Of a stretch of 64,000 nucleotides of DNA, positions 12,140-24,569 are shown piece after piece. Source of the stretch: Cochliopodium minus (taxonomy: Eukaryota; Discosea; Himatismenida; Cochliopodiidae). The notes under the pieces were generated by a model. The model had not been told where the DNA came from and did not search any database. It was given only the letters and a program-made list of their open reading frames with translations. The position numbers were made by a program, and so were the translations under genes. The first letter of the stretch is position 1. Each line of letters starts with the position of its first letter. The stretch lies in the NCBI GenBank assembly GCA_024220525.1, contig JAMYWO010000035.1, positions 1 to 64,000 on the forward strand, written 5' to 3'.

Positions 12140-15087
12140 TCAAAGATTAGGAAGAAAAAGATCAAAAGTTTTTTTTAAGAGATTGCTCAAAGAGGTAGGT
12201 TCGTATTCCCTGAAATACATCAAGAAAGAAATAGTGGTAGAAAATAAAAGGATAGATCCCCTAGGAAAATCAGAAATGATCTTTTTCTGTGTCAATTGTT
12301 GGTACAAACTCTCTACTGCTCTTGGAAACACATACAATGCAAACTCTGCACGTTTACTCTTTTCTTCTATCATAATAGGAATGCCACAAAGAAAGCAAAT
12401 GAAATAAAATTTAAAACTGGAATCTTTTTCGAACAATTTTCTCAAAACACAAGATGTTCCCATTATAATCATACTTTATTTAATTTTTAAAAAATTTAAA
12501 AAAGTTTTATTAAATTTTATTTAATTTTTTTAATATTGTACCTTACAAGCGTCATGAAAAGAGTAGATCTCCCACTCGACTTAATACACCTGTAAAGCAT
12601 TCCTAACGGATTTCGTAAAACTGTCCAAAACCTTGTTAATAAATTTTTTATTTAGTTTTAAAATTAAAATTAGTTTTAATTTATTTGTTTTTATTCATTT
12701 TTATTTTTAATTTTTTATTTTTTTATTTTTTGTTATTTGATTTTAATTTTTAATTCATTTGTTTTTATTTATTTTTTTATATTTTATTTAATTGATTTAA
12801 ATTCTGATCATTTATTTTATTTTATTCATTTTATTTTATTTATTTATTTTATTTATTTTATTTTATTTATTTTTACCTTGTGACAATCATGGGAACAAAA
12901 TTAATAGTAAGGTAAATGGGCAATAACATTTTGATTGCCCTTTTGATGGTGTAGATTTGCTGTTGTTTACATGTTGCACTTTGTGGATGAAGAACAGTAC
13001 ATGGTATCATTTTAACGATTGGTCCTTGAAAAAATAGAAATAATAAAAAAAATCAGAAATAAAAAAATTTAAAAAAATCAAACAAAAAATAAAAAAAAAA
13101 TAAAAAAAGATAAAAATAAAAAATAAAAAAATAAAAAGATAAAAAAAAAACAAATAAATTTGATTTACCAGAGAGAGGAGCAGGAACAATATTGGGAAGA
13201 GCTCTTTTGATGGCCCATTCGTTGACTTCTTTCCAGTTTTCAATGGGAAGACCTCTCGTACTTTTTAAAACTTTTTTAAAATTAAAAAAAATTTAAAAAA
13301 TAAAAATTTGAATATTTAAATGTGGCATAGTTATGTTTGGGAGATTGCATAGGAAAAAAAAGAAACCTGTTTTCATGACCAATGGTTCAACTGGACTTAA
13401 GTTCTCCACAAATTTTAAGTAAGATGGTGCTATATTTATTTTTTTTAAATAGAAAAATATAAAACATAAATTAAAACAAAAAGAGAATTATTTGGTTATA
13501 TTATAAAATATTTTTTTGTTTATTCATTCAAAATAATTTTGAATTCAAATTTTTATTTTTTTTTACTTTAATCATGTTTTACATGAATATTATGAAAATA
13601 AAGAAATATATTGAAATACATTTAAAAAATTAAATTTTAATCAGGGAGCACAATGAGCATTTTCAAAAAAAAAAAAAAAAAATAAAAAAAAATTTAAATG
13701 AAATTTAGAAAATAATTAAAATGAAACATGAAAATATAATTTTCCTTTTTTGATCTTTTATATTTTCATATTTCAATTTAATTATTAGCTCTGCTTCAAT
13801 TTAATTTTCAAATTAAATTTAAAATGAACAAGTTTTTTGTTTGTTTTTTTAGGAATTATTTATTTTTTGATGAGTGAGTTTATTTATTTTTTTAAAAATA
13901 ATAATAAATAGTTTTTACCAAGTGTGTCTGGTCTCATGTACTATAATTGTATAAAAGTAAAAAAAGTTTAATTTATCAATTGAAGAAAAAAAATAATCTT
14001 TCAAAATCTTTTTTACGTATGCATACATGCACTGCATTGTGACAATACAAAACAACAATGAATCAAAATGTTTCCTTTAAAACAAAATTAAATTTAATTT
14101 AATTTTAATTTTATTTTATTTTAATTTAAATTTATTACTATTTTTATATTTTTGTATAATTTTATTTTTAATTTATTTTTAATTTCATTATTTTTAATTT
14201 TTATTTTTATTTATTTTTTATGTTATTTTATTTTTATTTTTGATTTTGATTTTATTACCAATCAGATCCTGGAAATTTCCACCATCCTTTTGTTTTTATT
14301 GAGTTGTATCCACATTGAAATGCCCTTGCCATCAAATATAAAGCGATTGATCTTGTCATATTTTCTTTTTTTGTTAATTTGTTTTTTTTTTTTTCATTTT
14401 TTTTTTAAATCCAATTTCATATTTAACAAGAAAATTATTAAATAATACCTTTATGATCTCCAAGAAATACAATCGAATAACCCGCCAATCCAGCTATTTT
14501 AGAAAGATAATTATTTTTGAAAATAAAAATAAAAAAAAAAGCATTTGCCAGCAATCATTGTGTTCAAATAATCTTCTTTTGATCTTATCCATTTCAAAAA
14601 ATTTCTTATGCCTTTTCCAAATCATTTAATGAAAAGATTCTTATATTGCTTTGATCATTTTTTTTTTTACCTTCATATCCACCGCAAAATCCTGAATCAA
14701 ACAAAAACAAAAATAATATATTTAATCAATCTTTTCTCCAACATAAATTTTACCTCCAATAAACAATCCCCATCTCAAAGATTCATCAGAATTGATATTT
14801 TTGATTGCAAAAATTTCACTATAATTTCCTTTTTTGAGATATTTGAATGTGCTCAATGCAAATGAAATTCCACTGTGGATGGATAAAGAAACAAAAGAGT
14901 AATTTTTATAAACGATATAAAAATATTATTAATAAAAAAAAGAAAAAAAATATAAAATTTTTCACCCTCTAATAGAAAATGCCAAAGAAAAAGCATTTAA
15001 AAAAGTCTTGAATGGTCTTCTCAGTGAAGGAGATACTGATTTAGGTGGAACATCCTTTTCATTATTTTCTTTTTCAAGTTCCTCCAT
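12140..15087 (-). CDS. TMEM135-like membrane protein
   Basis: About 11 exons from ATG at 15087 (MEELEKENNEKDVPPKS) to the stop at 12140. Diagnostic TMEM135 features are in order: SLRRPFKTFLNAFSLAFSIRG at the N-terminus; GLAGYSIVFLGDHK and TRSIALYLMARAFQCGYNS; CMYAYYMRPDTL; the cysteine-rich motif MIPCTVLHPQSATCKQQQ; and near the end CGIPIMIEEKSKRAEFALY followed by VFPRAVESLY. TMEM135 proteins act at peroxisomes and mitochondria in lipid handling and mitochondrial dynamics in animals; the role here is inferred. Short exons are frequent (22 nt at about 13932-13953, and one near 14686). One intron starts with GC (14548-14547) rather than GT. Every exon is open once spliced, so the gene looks intact. 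Confidence 0.85.
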
Positions 15088-15362
15088 TTTTTTTTTTTTA
15101 TTAATTTAATTCTTTTCCAAAACTTTCAAAAATCCCAAAAAAATTGACTATTTATATGTGACTATCCAAACGTGTAAAGGGCAAAAAAAAAAATTTTATT
15201 ATTTTATGAAATAAAATTAAATGAAATATCGGAGGTAAAATATTAAATCTTTTAATTTAGAAAAAACAAAAAGAGATTTTAGAAAACAAAGAATGATTTA
15301 TTTTGATAATTGAATTATAAACAAAGTTGAATAAAGAAATTTAAAATGTTGTTGTGAAAAAA

Positions 15363-16134
15363 TCATAACAAAGGTTCGTCATCATCATTATCTGCATCAT
15401 CATCATCACTCTGGTTAAATCTTTCGTAATCATCATCATCATCTTCTTCCTCAATATCTTCTTCCTCATCTTTTTCTTTTTCCTCATCATCCTCCTCTTC
15501 TTTTTCTTCTTCTGTTAACAATTTTTTTTTGATCACTTGTTGATCTTTTTGCTTCAAAGCGTTCATTTGGTGATCATAAATGTTGTCTATTTCATTAAGA
15601 AAGTTTGTTTTTACTTTTCTTTTTCTTTCTGGTTCTGTTTTTTTTTTTTATTTAGTTTAATTCCAAAAAAAACATTTCTTTTTTAACCTAAAATCGTTTT
15701 GATCATTTGTGCAGGAAATCCATTTTTGGCATTTCTTAAAAAATCCCATGTATGAGGATTATTAGAGTTATTTGTTGCTTTATTCAAAGTTTAATGGTTA
15801 ATATCTATTTCCATTTCTCATGGAGAATCAAAAATTTTACCAAATTTATCATTGTCTAAGTAATATGGTGATGGTTTATTCAAATAAGTTGAATAGAGTT
15901 TGCTCATAGAAATTGAATCTTTATTTTTTTTGGGTAAAGAAGGAATCTTTACATCCTGATTGTTTATGTCATATATTTGAATTATTAAGAAATAATAAAG
16001 AAAATTATTGTCTTTTTTAATTATATTTTTACTGGATAGAGTGGAGGTGGTTTATATGGTTCAGGTTTTGTATTTTCTCCTTTCAATTTTTTATTAGCAC
16101 CTTGACCAAATGATGCTCTTTTTCTTTTATCCAT
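15363..16134 (-). CDS. RNA polymerase III subunit RPC7 (Rpc31/POLR3G-like)
   Basis: Four exons. The N-terminus MDKRKRASFGQGANKK leads to the short PPPLYP motif. Next come a segment with LNKPSPYYLDNDKF, then WDFLRNAKNGFPAQMIKT, then a last exon ending in a long Asp/Glu tail (DDDDDYERFNQSDDDDADND). A small basic start, a proline motif before an early splice, an SPYYL motif and an acidic C-terminus together match the RPC7 family, a peripheral Pol III subunit in the RPC3-RPC6-RPC7 subcomplex that works in tRNA and 5S transcription initiation. The family is poorly conserved, so the call rests on overall layout. It lies head-to-head with the SAM-domain gene at 16312, sharing a 177-bp upstream region. 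Confidence 0.6.
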
Positions 16135-16311
16135 TTGAACAATTTTTTTTTATTAAATTTTATTGTTTTTATGAGGTTCCTACAGATAGATTTGAATTGA
16201 AATCTTTGAATGATCTGATTTCAATTGATTTGAACAAATTTTTTATGTATCAGGAAAGAAATTCTCAAAGAAAATTCCAAATTAAAAAATAATAAAAAAA
16301 AATTAGCGAAA

Positions 16312-19300
16312 ATGCGTAATAAACAAGAGCAAAATGAAGAGAAGAAAAAGGAAAAGCAAGAATCCAAAACAAAGATGCTTTATAAAGTAAATCAGGATCT
16401 CTTGGAACAACAAGAAGCTACTCTTAAAATAAATACTTTTATGAATGAAAAATTATTACCTGCTTTGAAGAATTTGGGGAATCAAATTACCCAATTGAAT
16501 CTTGATTTGGATGAAGAAAAGAAAAAAAATTCATTATTGGTTGAAGTAAATCAAAAAATAAAAAATTATAATTTTATATTCTTTTTTGATATTGAAAATA
16601 ATTTTTTTTAATTTTCATCAATTCACGATATTTTAGCAAATCAAGCAACAATTTTCCAAAAACAATGAAAAATTCACTTCATATGTCAATGAAAAGATAT
16701 TAGAATCGAATGTATCACAATCTAATGAGCTCAAATCAAATTCAGAAGAAACAGGTATCCGAAAAAACAAACTAAATTTCTTAAAATATATCCATTTTTT
16801 TCTTTTTATGCTCATTTAAAAAAATAGATAAGAAATTTAAGGAGGTGTTGATCAATTTGAAAGATAGAATTACAACTGAACAAAAGAATTTAGTTTCTGA
16901 AACAAAATTACAAATAGATAGGGAATTAGAAGAAGTATCAAACAAATTGGGAACCAGTTTATCTCAATTGGCAAAACATTTGAGCGAAGAAATAAAGAAT
17001 TCAGTGAATCAATCCGAAAATAAATTTGAAAATAATTTGAAAAATTCCATCACCAATCTCAAAGATGAATCTAACGAGAAAAATCAATCCTTGAGAAACA
17101 AAATGGATGAAATATTAAAACATGCAGAAAATATAAAATCAGAATTGAAAAAAGGTTTGAATAATTTTTTTAAATTAAATTTAAAAAAATTTGATAAAAT
17201 ATAAAATAATATTAAATAAAAATTATAACATTAAATCCCTTTTATAACTCTGATTTAATTTTTTTTTAAAGATATTGAAAGTTCTAATCAACAAGTGATC
17301 GAAGAACTTACTAACAAATCACAGTTGTTCACAGTAAAATCATTGAATGAAGGAGAAAAGAAATGGGAAAAGACATTCGAGGAGCACCAAAAGATTCTCC
17401 TGAAAAGCACTGACCAGAAAATAAACGAATGGAAAACGCATTACGAAAACATCTCCAAAGAACTTTTCGAGAAACAACACAACTACCACACCAACTGGGA
17501 AAACCAACAAAAAGAAGAAAGTGGAAAGTGGAAAAAACTGTTTTCTCAATCCCAATCTGATTTTGAGAACCTTTCCAAAGTGAATCAAGAAAAGTTTGAA
17601 AAAGAACAGCTCCATTCTTTCAAATCTTTCCAAGAAAACTCTTCTTTGGAATTCAACCAGTTCAAAGTGGAAAACTCTAATCTCTTAAACTCTTTTTTCA
17701 ACCAACAAAAACAGGAAATGTCTCTCCACCAAAACCTTTCTCACCAAAAGTTTCAACACTTTTCTCTTTCTTTGCAAAAGATGTTGGAGGAATGGTTTGT
17801 TGAGAAGGAAACTTTTTTCAACAAAAGCAAACTCGATCTCGAAAAGGATTACCTCCTCTTCCAATCCAAATCTCAACAAACCTTTACCAACTTTTCTTCC
17901 AATCTTACCAATCTTCACAACTCTTTTGTGGAGTACCAATCAAAGTCTTCTTCTTCTCTCACCGAAAAACTCTTGCAACTTTTCAAGTCGAGCGAAGAGA
18001 ACATCAAAAATTTCAACAAATCCAACCTTGAACTTCACAAAAGCGAATGGGAGAACTGGTCCAACTTTAATACTCCTTTGGTTCTCTCCAACAACGAACT
18101 CGTCCAAAAACTCTTGCAGAAAAACTTTTACGAGGAAAAAATCATCAAAAATGATAAGCCTGTCCCTTCCTGGCTCAAATCTTGGCTCTCTGAACGTGGC
18201 TATGCTCAGTACATCGACAATTTCCACAATCATGGTTTCGATAACAAGTTTGTTGTTAGTGACATTAGTGACACTGAATTTGAAAATCTTAACATTGAAC
18301 TTCCTGGTCACAAAAAAGGTTTATTTTTTTTTTTTGCAAGTTTCATTTTATTTTTAATTTTTATTATTTTTTTGAAAATTATTAAAATTTAAAATTTTTT
18401 ACTCTTTAAATTTTTTATGTTATTTTTATTTAAAATATTTATGAATAAATTTTTCATGTTTCAAGAATTTTTTCTGTTTTAATTTTTTTTGAAAATTTTT
18501 TACTCTTTTAAATATTTTTATAATTGAATTTTTTTTTTGTGAAATAAAAACGAATGTTTCATGTTTTTTATTATTTTTTTTGATTCTAGGATTACAATTC
18601 TTCATTAAGGAGCTGAAAGATATCGTAGAAAAAGAGAAAAACGATGTGAAAAACATTCCACCACCCACAGAAGTAGAAATCGATTTTGACGAAGAAGAAA
18701 AAAAGAGATATCTCCAACAAAAAGAAGAAAAAGAAAGGATGAGAAAAGAATCTGTGAAACAACAACAACAACTTTTCCAATTAAACAAACAAAAGTTTCA
18801 TGAACAACATTCTCAACTTGAGGATCAGTTGTCTTCCCTTCTTGAAAGCACATTGTCCGTTTCTAACAATCTTCAGAACAAGGTGAGCAGCCCCACTTCT
18901 TTTTTTGAAGAGGAGGAAGTTTTGGAGGAAAATTCCGTCTCGTTTTCTTCCAAGAAATTCACTTTGCAAACAGAAAATGTTGTGGAGATTGAGAATGGGG
19001 AGCAAAAGATTAAGGACTTTGAAAAACAGTTGTTGAATGAAAGAGAAGAAAATGAAAAGAAAAACAAGGAGATCCTTCTTTCTCTTCAAATACAACAAAA
19101 GAAAGAAGAGGAAGAAGAACAAAAACAGATCCTCCTTCTTCAACAAAAGCAGATTTCTCTTGAGGGTGTCCTCTCCCAACAAGAAAACCTCCTCCAATCC
19201 CAGAAGAGCGAAAGTGAAAAGCAAAAAAATGAGAGAGAAAAGGAATTGTCCAATCTCTCCAATCAACAAAAACAACTCTCCTCTTCTCTTCTTTCTCAAC

Positions 19301-20689
19301 AAAAAGAAAGAGAAAAACTCGAAGAAACTCTTTCTTTTAAATCCACTAATGCTCCTTCTACTACTATTACTTCTTCAAATACTTTCACTTCCTCTTCTTC
19401 TAATTTCTCTTCTAATAATGAGATAGACATTGAAGAACAAATAAAATTTGTTGAACAAAAAAACAAACTTCTTGATGAAAAACTTTTGCAACAATTGTCT
19501 GTTTCTAACAGTAATAACGAAAGAGATCATCAACAACAACTTCTCCAAGAAAAATCTAATCTTCTCCAAAAAGAAAAAGAGAAACTAGAAAAAGAAAAAC
19601 AAGAGAAACAACAAAAAGAACAACAAGAAAGAGAAAAAAAGGAGAAACAACAAAAAGAACAACAAAAAAAGGAAATGCAATTACAAAAAGAGAAACAAGA
19701 AAAAGAGAAACAAGAAAAGGAAAGACAAGAGAAAGAGAAACAGGAAAAGGAAAGACAAGAAAAAGAAAGACAGGAAAAGGAAAGACAATCACAACAACAA
19801 CAGCAAAAAGAGAGCCAAGAAAAACAAAAACAATTACAATTACAAACAGAGAAACAAGAAAAAGAGAAACAGGAGAAGGAAAGACAGGAAAAAGAAAGAC
19901 AATCACAACAACAACAAAAAGAGAACAAAGAAAAACAAGAAAAGGAAAAACAACTTCAACAACAACAAAAAGAACAACAATTACAAAAAGAAAAACAAGA
20001 AAAAGAGAAACAGGAAAAGGAAAGACAAGAAAAAGAAAGACAAGAGAAGGAAAGACAGGAAAAGGAAAGGCAATCACAACAACAACAAATACAATCACAA
20101 CAAATACAATCACAACAAAAAGAGAATAAAGAAAAACAAGAAAAGGAAAAACTTCAACAACAACAAATACAATCACAACAATTACAAAAAGAAAAAGAAG
20201 ATTCCAACATTGATAATGATAACAAAAAAGAAGAAGAAACAAAACAACAAAGCAACATTCATCGTAAAAAAGGAAGAATAGCCAATTTGAGCGGAGTTTT
20301 CCTAGATATTTCCACCCCTCAAGATCAAAAAGATACTTCTACTCCTCCAAAGCAAGAACCTCCTAAACAACAAGAACCTCCCAAACAACAGGAGCTCCCT
20401 AAGCAACAAGAACCTCCTAAACAAAAAGAACCTCCTATAAAACAAGAACCTCCTATAAAACAAGAACCTCCTAAACAACAAGAACCTCCTAAACAACAAG
20501 AATCTCTTAAACAACAAGAGATTCCCAAAAATGCAGTAAAAGAATTACCTCCTGTAAAAAAAGAACCTCCAACAAAGCAAAGCAAACCTCCTGTCAAAAA
20601 AGAAACAAATCCCTCCCTTCCTAAACAAAAAGAACCCAAAAAACATCACAAAGAGAAAGAAACGAAACAAGAAACTAAAGAAGAAACTC

Positions 20690-20721
<32 letters not shown>

Positions 20722-21888
20722 GACTCCAAACAAGACAGCACCAACATTCACCGTAAAAAAGGAAGAATAGCCAATTTGAGCGGAGTTTTCCTAGATATTT
20801 CCACCCCTCAAGATCAAAAAGATAATAATGATAATAACAAAGAGCCAAACAATGAATCAACCACAAACACCACCTCAAACACCCCAAACACCCCAAACAC
20901 TAGCAGTGTTCCTCCAACAAAGGAAACTTCCTCCAACAAAGAAACACCTTTCAAAACTGCACCAATCAAAGAAACTCCCAACAAAAATACAAACAACAAT
21001 CTCCCTCCTAAAAAGGAAATAACCACAACTCCCACACCCACAAAAGAAACAACTCCTACCCCGACCTCAACCCCAACCAAAAATAATGAAAACAGAAAAT
21101 CTAGTAAAATCTCCAATCTTCATTCTTCTTTGGGTGCCAACATCATGAATGCTTTCAACCCTTCTGGTCCTAGACCTCCTAAAGTATCCTCAGAGCCTCC
21201 TGTTATTATTGAGTCTTCTGGTGAACCTCAATTAGATTCTGAAGGAAAACTAGTTGATGTCAGAAAATCAAGACCTAAAAGATCTAAAAAATCACCCAGC
21301 ACCTCCAGCAATAATGACAACAACAAAAGTGAAAACTCTGATGACCTTTTTTCAGATAATTCTTCTTCAAAAACAATTTCTTCGTCAAATAAAAGAACAA
21401 ACACCATCAAAAACAATTCAGATGACATTTTTTCAGAAGATATTTTTGCTGAACCAACTAAAAAAGAAACCCCAAAGAAAGAACCCAAAAAAAATGTTAG
21501 TCCTCCAAAAAAAGAGGTTCCTGTTAAAAAAGAAACACCCACCAAAAAAGATGTGGTTAAAAACGTTCCTCCAAAAAAAGAGACTCCTCCTTCCGATGAT
21601 CTTTTCTCTGAAAACGATACTCCTCAAATCACATCTAATCCTCCATCTACAACTGATACTTCCTCATCTGTTCAAGATAATTCTTCTGCTGAAGAATCTG
21701 TTACCAATAAAATCAAAGAGATTGGTAAAAAAACAGGAAACAGATTCAGAATCGTTTTTCAACAATTATCTGGTTCTCTTTCTGAAATTCCTTCCAACAA
21801 ACTCAAAGATATTCTCAATTCTATGAAAGATAAAAAATTGATAAACTTTACAGCTCCACTCTCTGATAACTCCCTTCTCACTCTTTAA
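16312..21888 (+). CDS. Coiled-coil / SAM-domain scaffold with FAM21-like C-terminal motifs
   Basis: Exons at 16312-16545, about 16635-16754, about 16829-17153, about 17272-18318 and 18590-21888. The first ~550 residues are coiled coil. A SAM domain follows (PSWLKSWLSERGYAQYIDNF to NIELPGHKKG, completed by LQFFIKELKDI across the last intron). Next are long Gln/Glu/Lys repeats (QEKEKQEKERQEKE type), then PPKQQE repeats. The tail has a duplicated unit (IHRKKGRIANLSGVFLDIS, twice), a looser third unit (SSKISNLHSSLGANI), a basic motif LVDVRKSRPKRSKKSPS like the capping-protein-interaction motif, and acidic LF motifs (SDDLFSDN, SDDIFSEDIFAEP, SDDLFSEN) like those of the WASH-complex protein FAM21. 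An actin or endosome scaffold is inferred; the FAM21 globular head is not present. Confidence 0.7.
19560..20200 (+). repeat. Gln/Glu/Lys/Arg coding minisatellite
   Basis: Imperfect tandem copies of a unit coding for QEKEKQEKERQEKE, in the SAM-scaffold gene. Predicted to extend the coiled coil. Copies vary, so expansion and loss are likely ongoing. Confidence 0.85.
20253..20824 (+). repeat. 83-bp coding unit present twice (20253-20335 and 20742-20824)
   Basis: The two 83-bp stretches differ at one base (CAT against CAC, both His). They code for NIHRKKGRIANLSGVFLDIS and the residues that follow. They flank a PPKQQE repeat block. Confidence 0.9.
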
Positions 21889-21960
21889 TTTTTTGAAACA
21901 AATAACTGAAACTTTTTTGAACAAAATAAATTTATTTTTTTTGAAAATTTTATTTTCTCT

Positions 21961-22992
21961 TTATTTTTTATTTAATTTTGAACGAACAAGGTTATCCAAA
22001 ATTGGTTTGATTTTAACATATCCTTCAGGACTTGTTGGTGCATCAACTGAGTGAAAAATTCCTTTTTTAGCATAAAAGTCAAAGAGTGGTTGTGTTTTTT
22101 CTAAGAAAGTTTGAAATCTTTTTTGAACAGTTTGTGGTTTGTCATCTTCTCTTTGGATAAGTGGCTCTCCAGTTACATCATCAATTCCGGTAACTTTTGG
22201 AGGATTGAAATGAATATTATATGTCTTTAAACATTTTTTTATTAAAAATTAATTATTATTAAAAGATTTCATATAATAAAAAGAATCTTTACTCTCCCAC
22301 TCTTTTCGTGAATCCATCTTCCTGAAATTCTTTCTTCAATCACTTTAAAAGGAACATTAAGAGAGATGACTGCATCCAAAGGTTGTTTTTCTCTCTCCAA
22401 AACTTTCTCCAATTCCACTGCCTGTTCTACATTTCTTGGATATCCGTCTCTTTTATTTTAATTGAGATAAATATCAAAGATATATTAAAAATAAAAAAAA
22501 ATTTTACAATAACCATCCCTTATTTTTTTTGAAAAGATTAGAAATATTTAAAGATTTTAAAATTATTGTTGAAATTTTCTTTACAGAAGAAATGATTGAT
22601 GGTGTTTGAATTTGTTTGATAAATAATCTCAACACTATATTGTTATCCACAAGACCACCTCCCAACATTTGTTGTTGTGCAAGTTTTCCTTCTTCACTTC
22701 CTGCTCTTACCTCATTTCTGAGTAAATCTCCGGTCGAAATTTGAGAAACTCCAAAATCTTTCATTATATAGCTTGATTGCGTTCCTTTTCCACATCCTAT
22801 CATTCCATTTATATCATTAATATTTTATTTTAATGAGAATATATTTTATAAAATTTTTTTGATCTTGATTTTTTATTTTTTTGAATAAAATTACCAGGAG
22901 GACCAATTAAAACAAATCTGATTGGATTTTTGAATTACTTGAGGAAAATGTCTTATATTAAGATTCTTTTGATTTGTTTGATATTTTCATTT
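21961..22992 (-). CDS. Adenylate kinase (long form with lid domain)
   Basis: Catalyses ATP + AMP = 2 ADP. The P-loop is split by an intron: RFVLIGPPG at about 22940-22896, then CGKGTQSSYIMKDFGVSQ from about 22796. ISTGDLLRNEVRAGSEEGK (AMP site), KGWLLDGYPRNVEQAVELEK, GRWIHEKSGR, then the lid segment (TYNIHFNPPKVTG, REDDKPQTVQKR) and the C-terminal helix DNLVRSKLNKK complete a canonical enzyme. The stop is TAA at 21961-21963. The 5' end is doubtful: the only nearby ATG (22992) does not reach the P-loop in one frame, and the breaks coincide with short A-runs, so an indel in the assembly is the simplest reading. The gene is tail-to-tail with the SAM scaffold, 72 bp away. Confidence 0.85.
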
Positions 22993-23202
22993 TTTTTTTT
23001 ATTTTTTTCAAATTTTTATTTGAAGAGAAATCTATCAATTTATTTGTTTGAATAGCCAAGATCTTGATTAATATTTCAACTCTTTTTAAATTTAAAATAA
23101 TATTTTATAATTTATATTTTTGGACCAAAATAATATTTTAATTAATTTTTTTTTTTTTTGTGAATAAAATAGATGTTTAATGTGACAAATTCTTTGTAAT
23201 TT

Positions 23203-24296
23203 TTAAAAGAGAAGAAAATTGGATCGGAAAGAAGGAGAAAGCCTAATTAAAAATAAAATAAAATAAAAAAGTAAAATAACAAAAATTACCTCCCAATACA
23301 CTTGGCAGGTGCTCCTCTCCATAATAAATGAAGGTATAACAGTTCCTTTTATTTTTTAAGAAAAAATAGTTAATATAATCTTTTTTAAATTTTTTTATTT
23401 TTCTAATTTATTGAATCTTTATTTAATTGATTGATTTTTTAAAAAAAAGTTTTGATTGATTTTATTTCATATTTTAATTTAAAACTATGTTTGATTTTTC
23501 ATATTATTTCCATTTTTTTAACCTTCAGGTACAACAGAGTCTTCCAGAATTACACCATTGTCTTTAATTATTGTTTTTACCCAAAATTACACGTGAACCG
23601 ACTAAAAAAATAAAAATAAAAAAAAATGATAAAAATAAAATTAAAAATAATAAAAATAAAAAAGTAATAATAAAAATAAAAGTTATAAAATGATTTAATT
23701 GTATTTTTGATGGGAAACAATATTTTTTGAAAAAAAAAATTACTGAAAACATGAGAACCAATGGAAATAGAAGAAATGATACAATCTTCTTTTATGTAAA
23801 TGAAATTTCCCATTTTTATCGCCAAAAAAGCTACTCCCTTTGGAAAAGAAACAAGAGTGGGGTGCAGGGTAGAGTTTTTTCCTATCACACAACATTGTCC
23901 CATTTCTATCTTTGCTAGATCTGCTCTAATTATACTTTCCTCTCTAATCAAACACTATTTATTTATAAATTCAATAAAATTTTACATAATTTTTCTTTTT
24001 TTTTTTCTTTCAAAAATTTTTTTCTTTAATTTAATTTATTCTTTTTACATTACTCTGTACAGTTATATCTTGCAATCCAAATATTGATGCTTTTTTACTA
24101 ATTTTTGTCCCTGAAGATGTTTCCAAATAGGTGTTTGGTTCAAATTTTAATTTTTCAAATTCATTCGTTATATTCAAATCTATTTGATTATAAAGAAATA
24201 TATGTCAATTTATTTGTGAATACTCTTTTATTATGATTTGTTTATATTTTTTTTTTTCTGTTTATCAAAAAATTTGCCTTCCAATTCCAATTCCAT
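23203..24296 (-). CDS. Dynactin subunit 5 (p25-like)
   Basis: Left-handed beta-helix subunit of the dynactin pointed-end complex, linking dynein to cargo. Exon 1 is 19 nt (MELELE) and ends in a GC donor. Then follow FEPNTYLETSSGTKISKKAS, matching the N-terminus of p25; IREESIIRADLAKIEMGQCC; FPKGVAFLAIKMGNFIYIKE; SISIGSHVF; and a hexapeptide stretch with KDNGVILEDSVVPEG and TVIPSF. Near the end, RGAPAKCIGRL is in another frame from TVIPSF, and a further frame change is needed at an A-run near 23600 (GTAAAAAC). Two frame breaks in so conserved a protein mean either base errors in the assembly or a decaying copy. Family identity is secure; integrity is not. Confidence 0.75.
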
Positions 24297-24569
24297 TGTT
24301 CAATATTCTTAAATAAATCAGATTCAACAAAAAATATTTTGATGCTGTGTTATGATCACCCAAGAAAATATAAAGGAATATTTTTTTTTATTTTTCAAAA
24401 TAAAAATTAAATAAAAAAAAAATTCGATTCAAGAATAAAAATAACAAAGGTAACCAAACAATTTTTCTTCTTTAAAAATTAGATACATTATATAAAATTT
24501 AACAATCCCTTTATAATTTAATTAAATTTTTATAAAATTGCAGTATTTTTTAAATACAAGAAATAAGAA

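Noticed and set aside
16110-16292. Small plus-strand gene upstream of the SAM scaffold
   Set aside because: It overlaps the start of the RPC7 gene on the other strand and has no recognisable content; probably leader sequence.
19530-20640. Long minus-strand frames rich in Phe/Val/Leu or Cys/Ser/Gly
   Set aside because: Mirror images of the Gln/Glu/Lys and Pro repeats of the SAM scaffold; no start context or homology.
22892-22992. Ciliate-type programmed +1 frameshifting at stop codons in adenylate kinase
   Set aside because: Only one of the two breaks is near a stop codon, and other genes use all three stops normally.
23580-23606. Possible 19-nt micro-intron (GTAAAAAC to AAAG) in dynactin p25, and a similar one in the Sel1 gene near 11545
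   Set aside because: Splicing them would remove residues that fit the hexapeptide and Sel1 patterns, and all clearly supported introns are far longer. An A-run indel explains both better.
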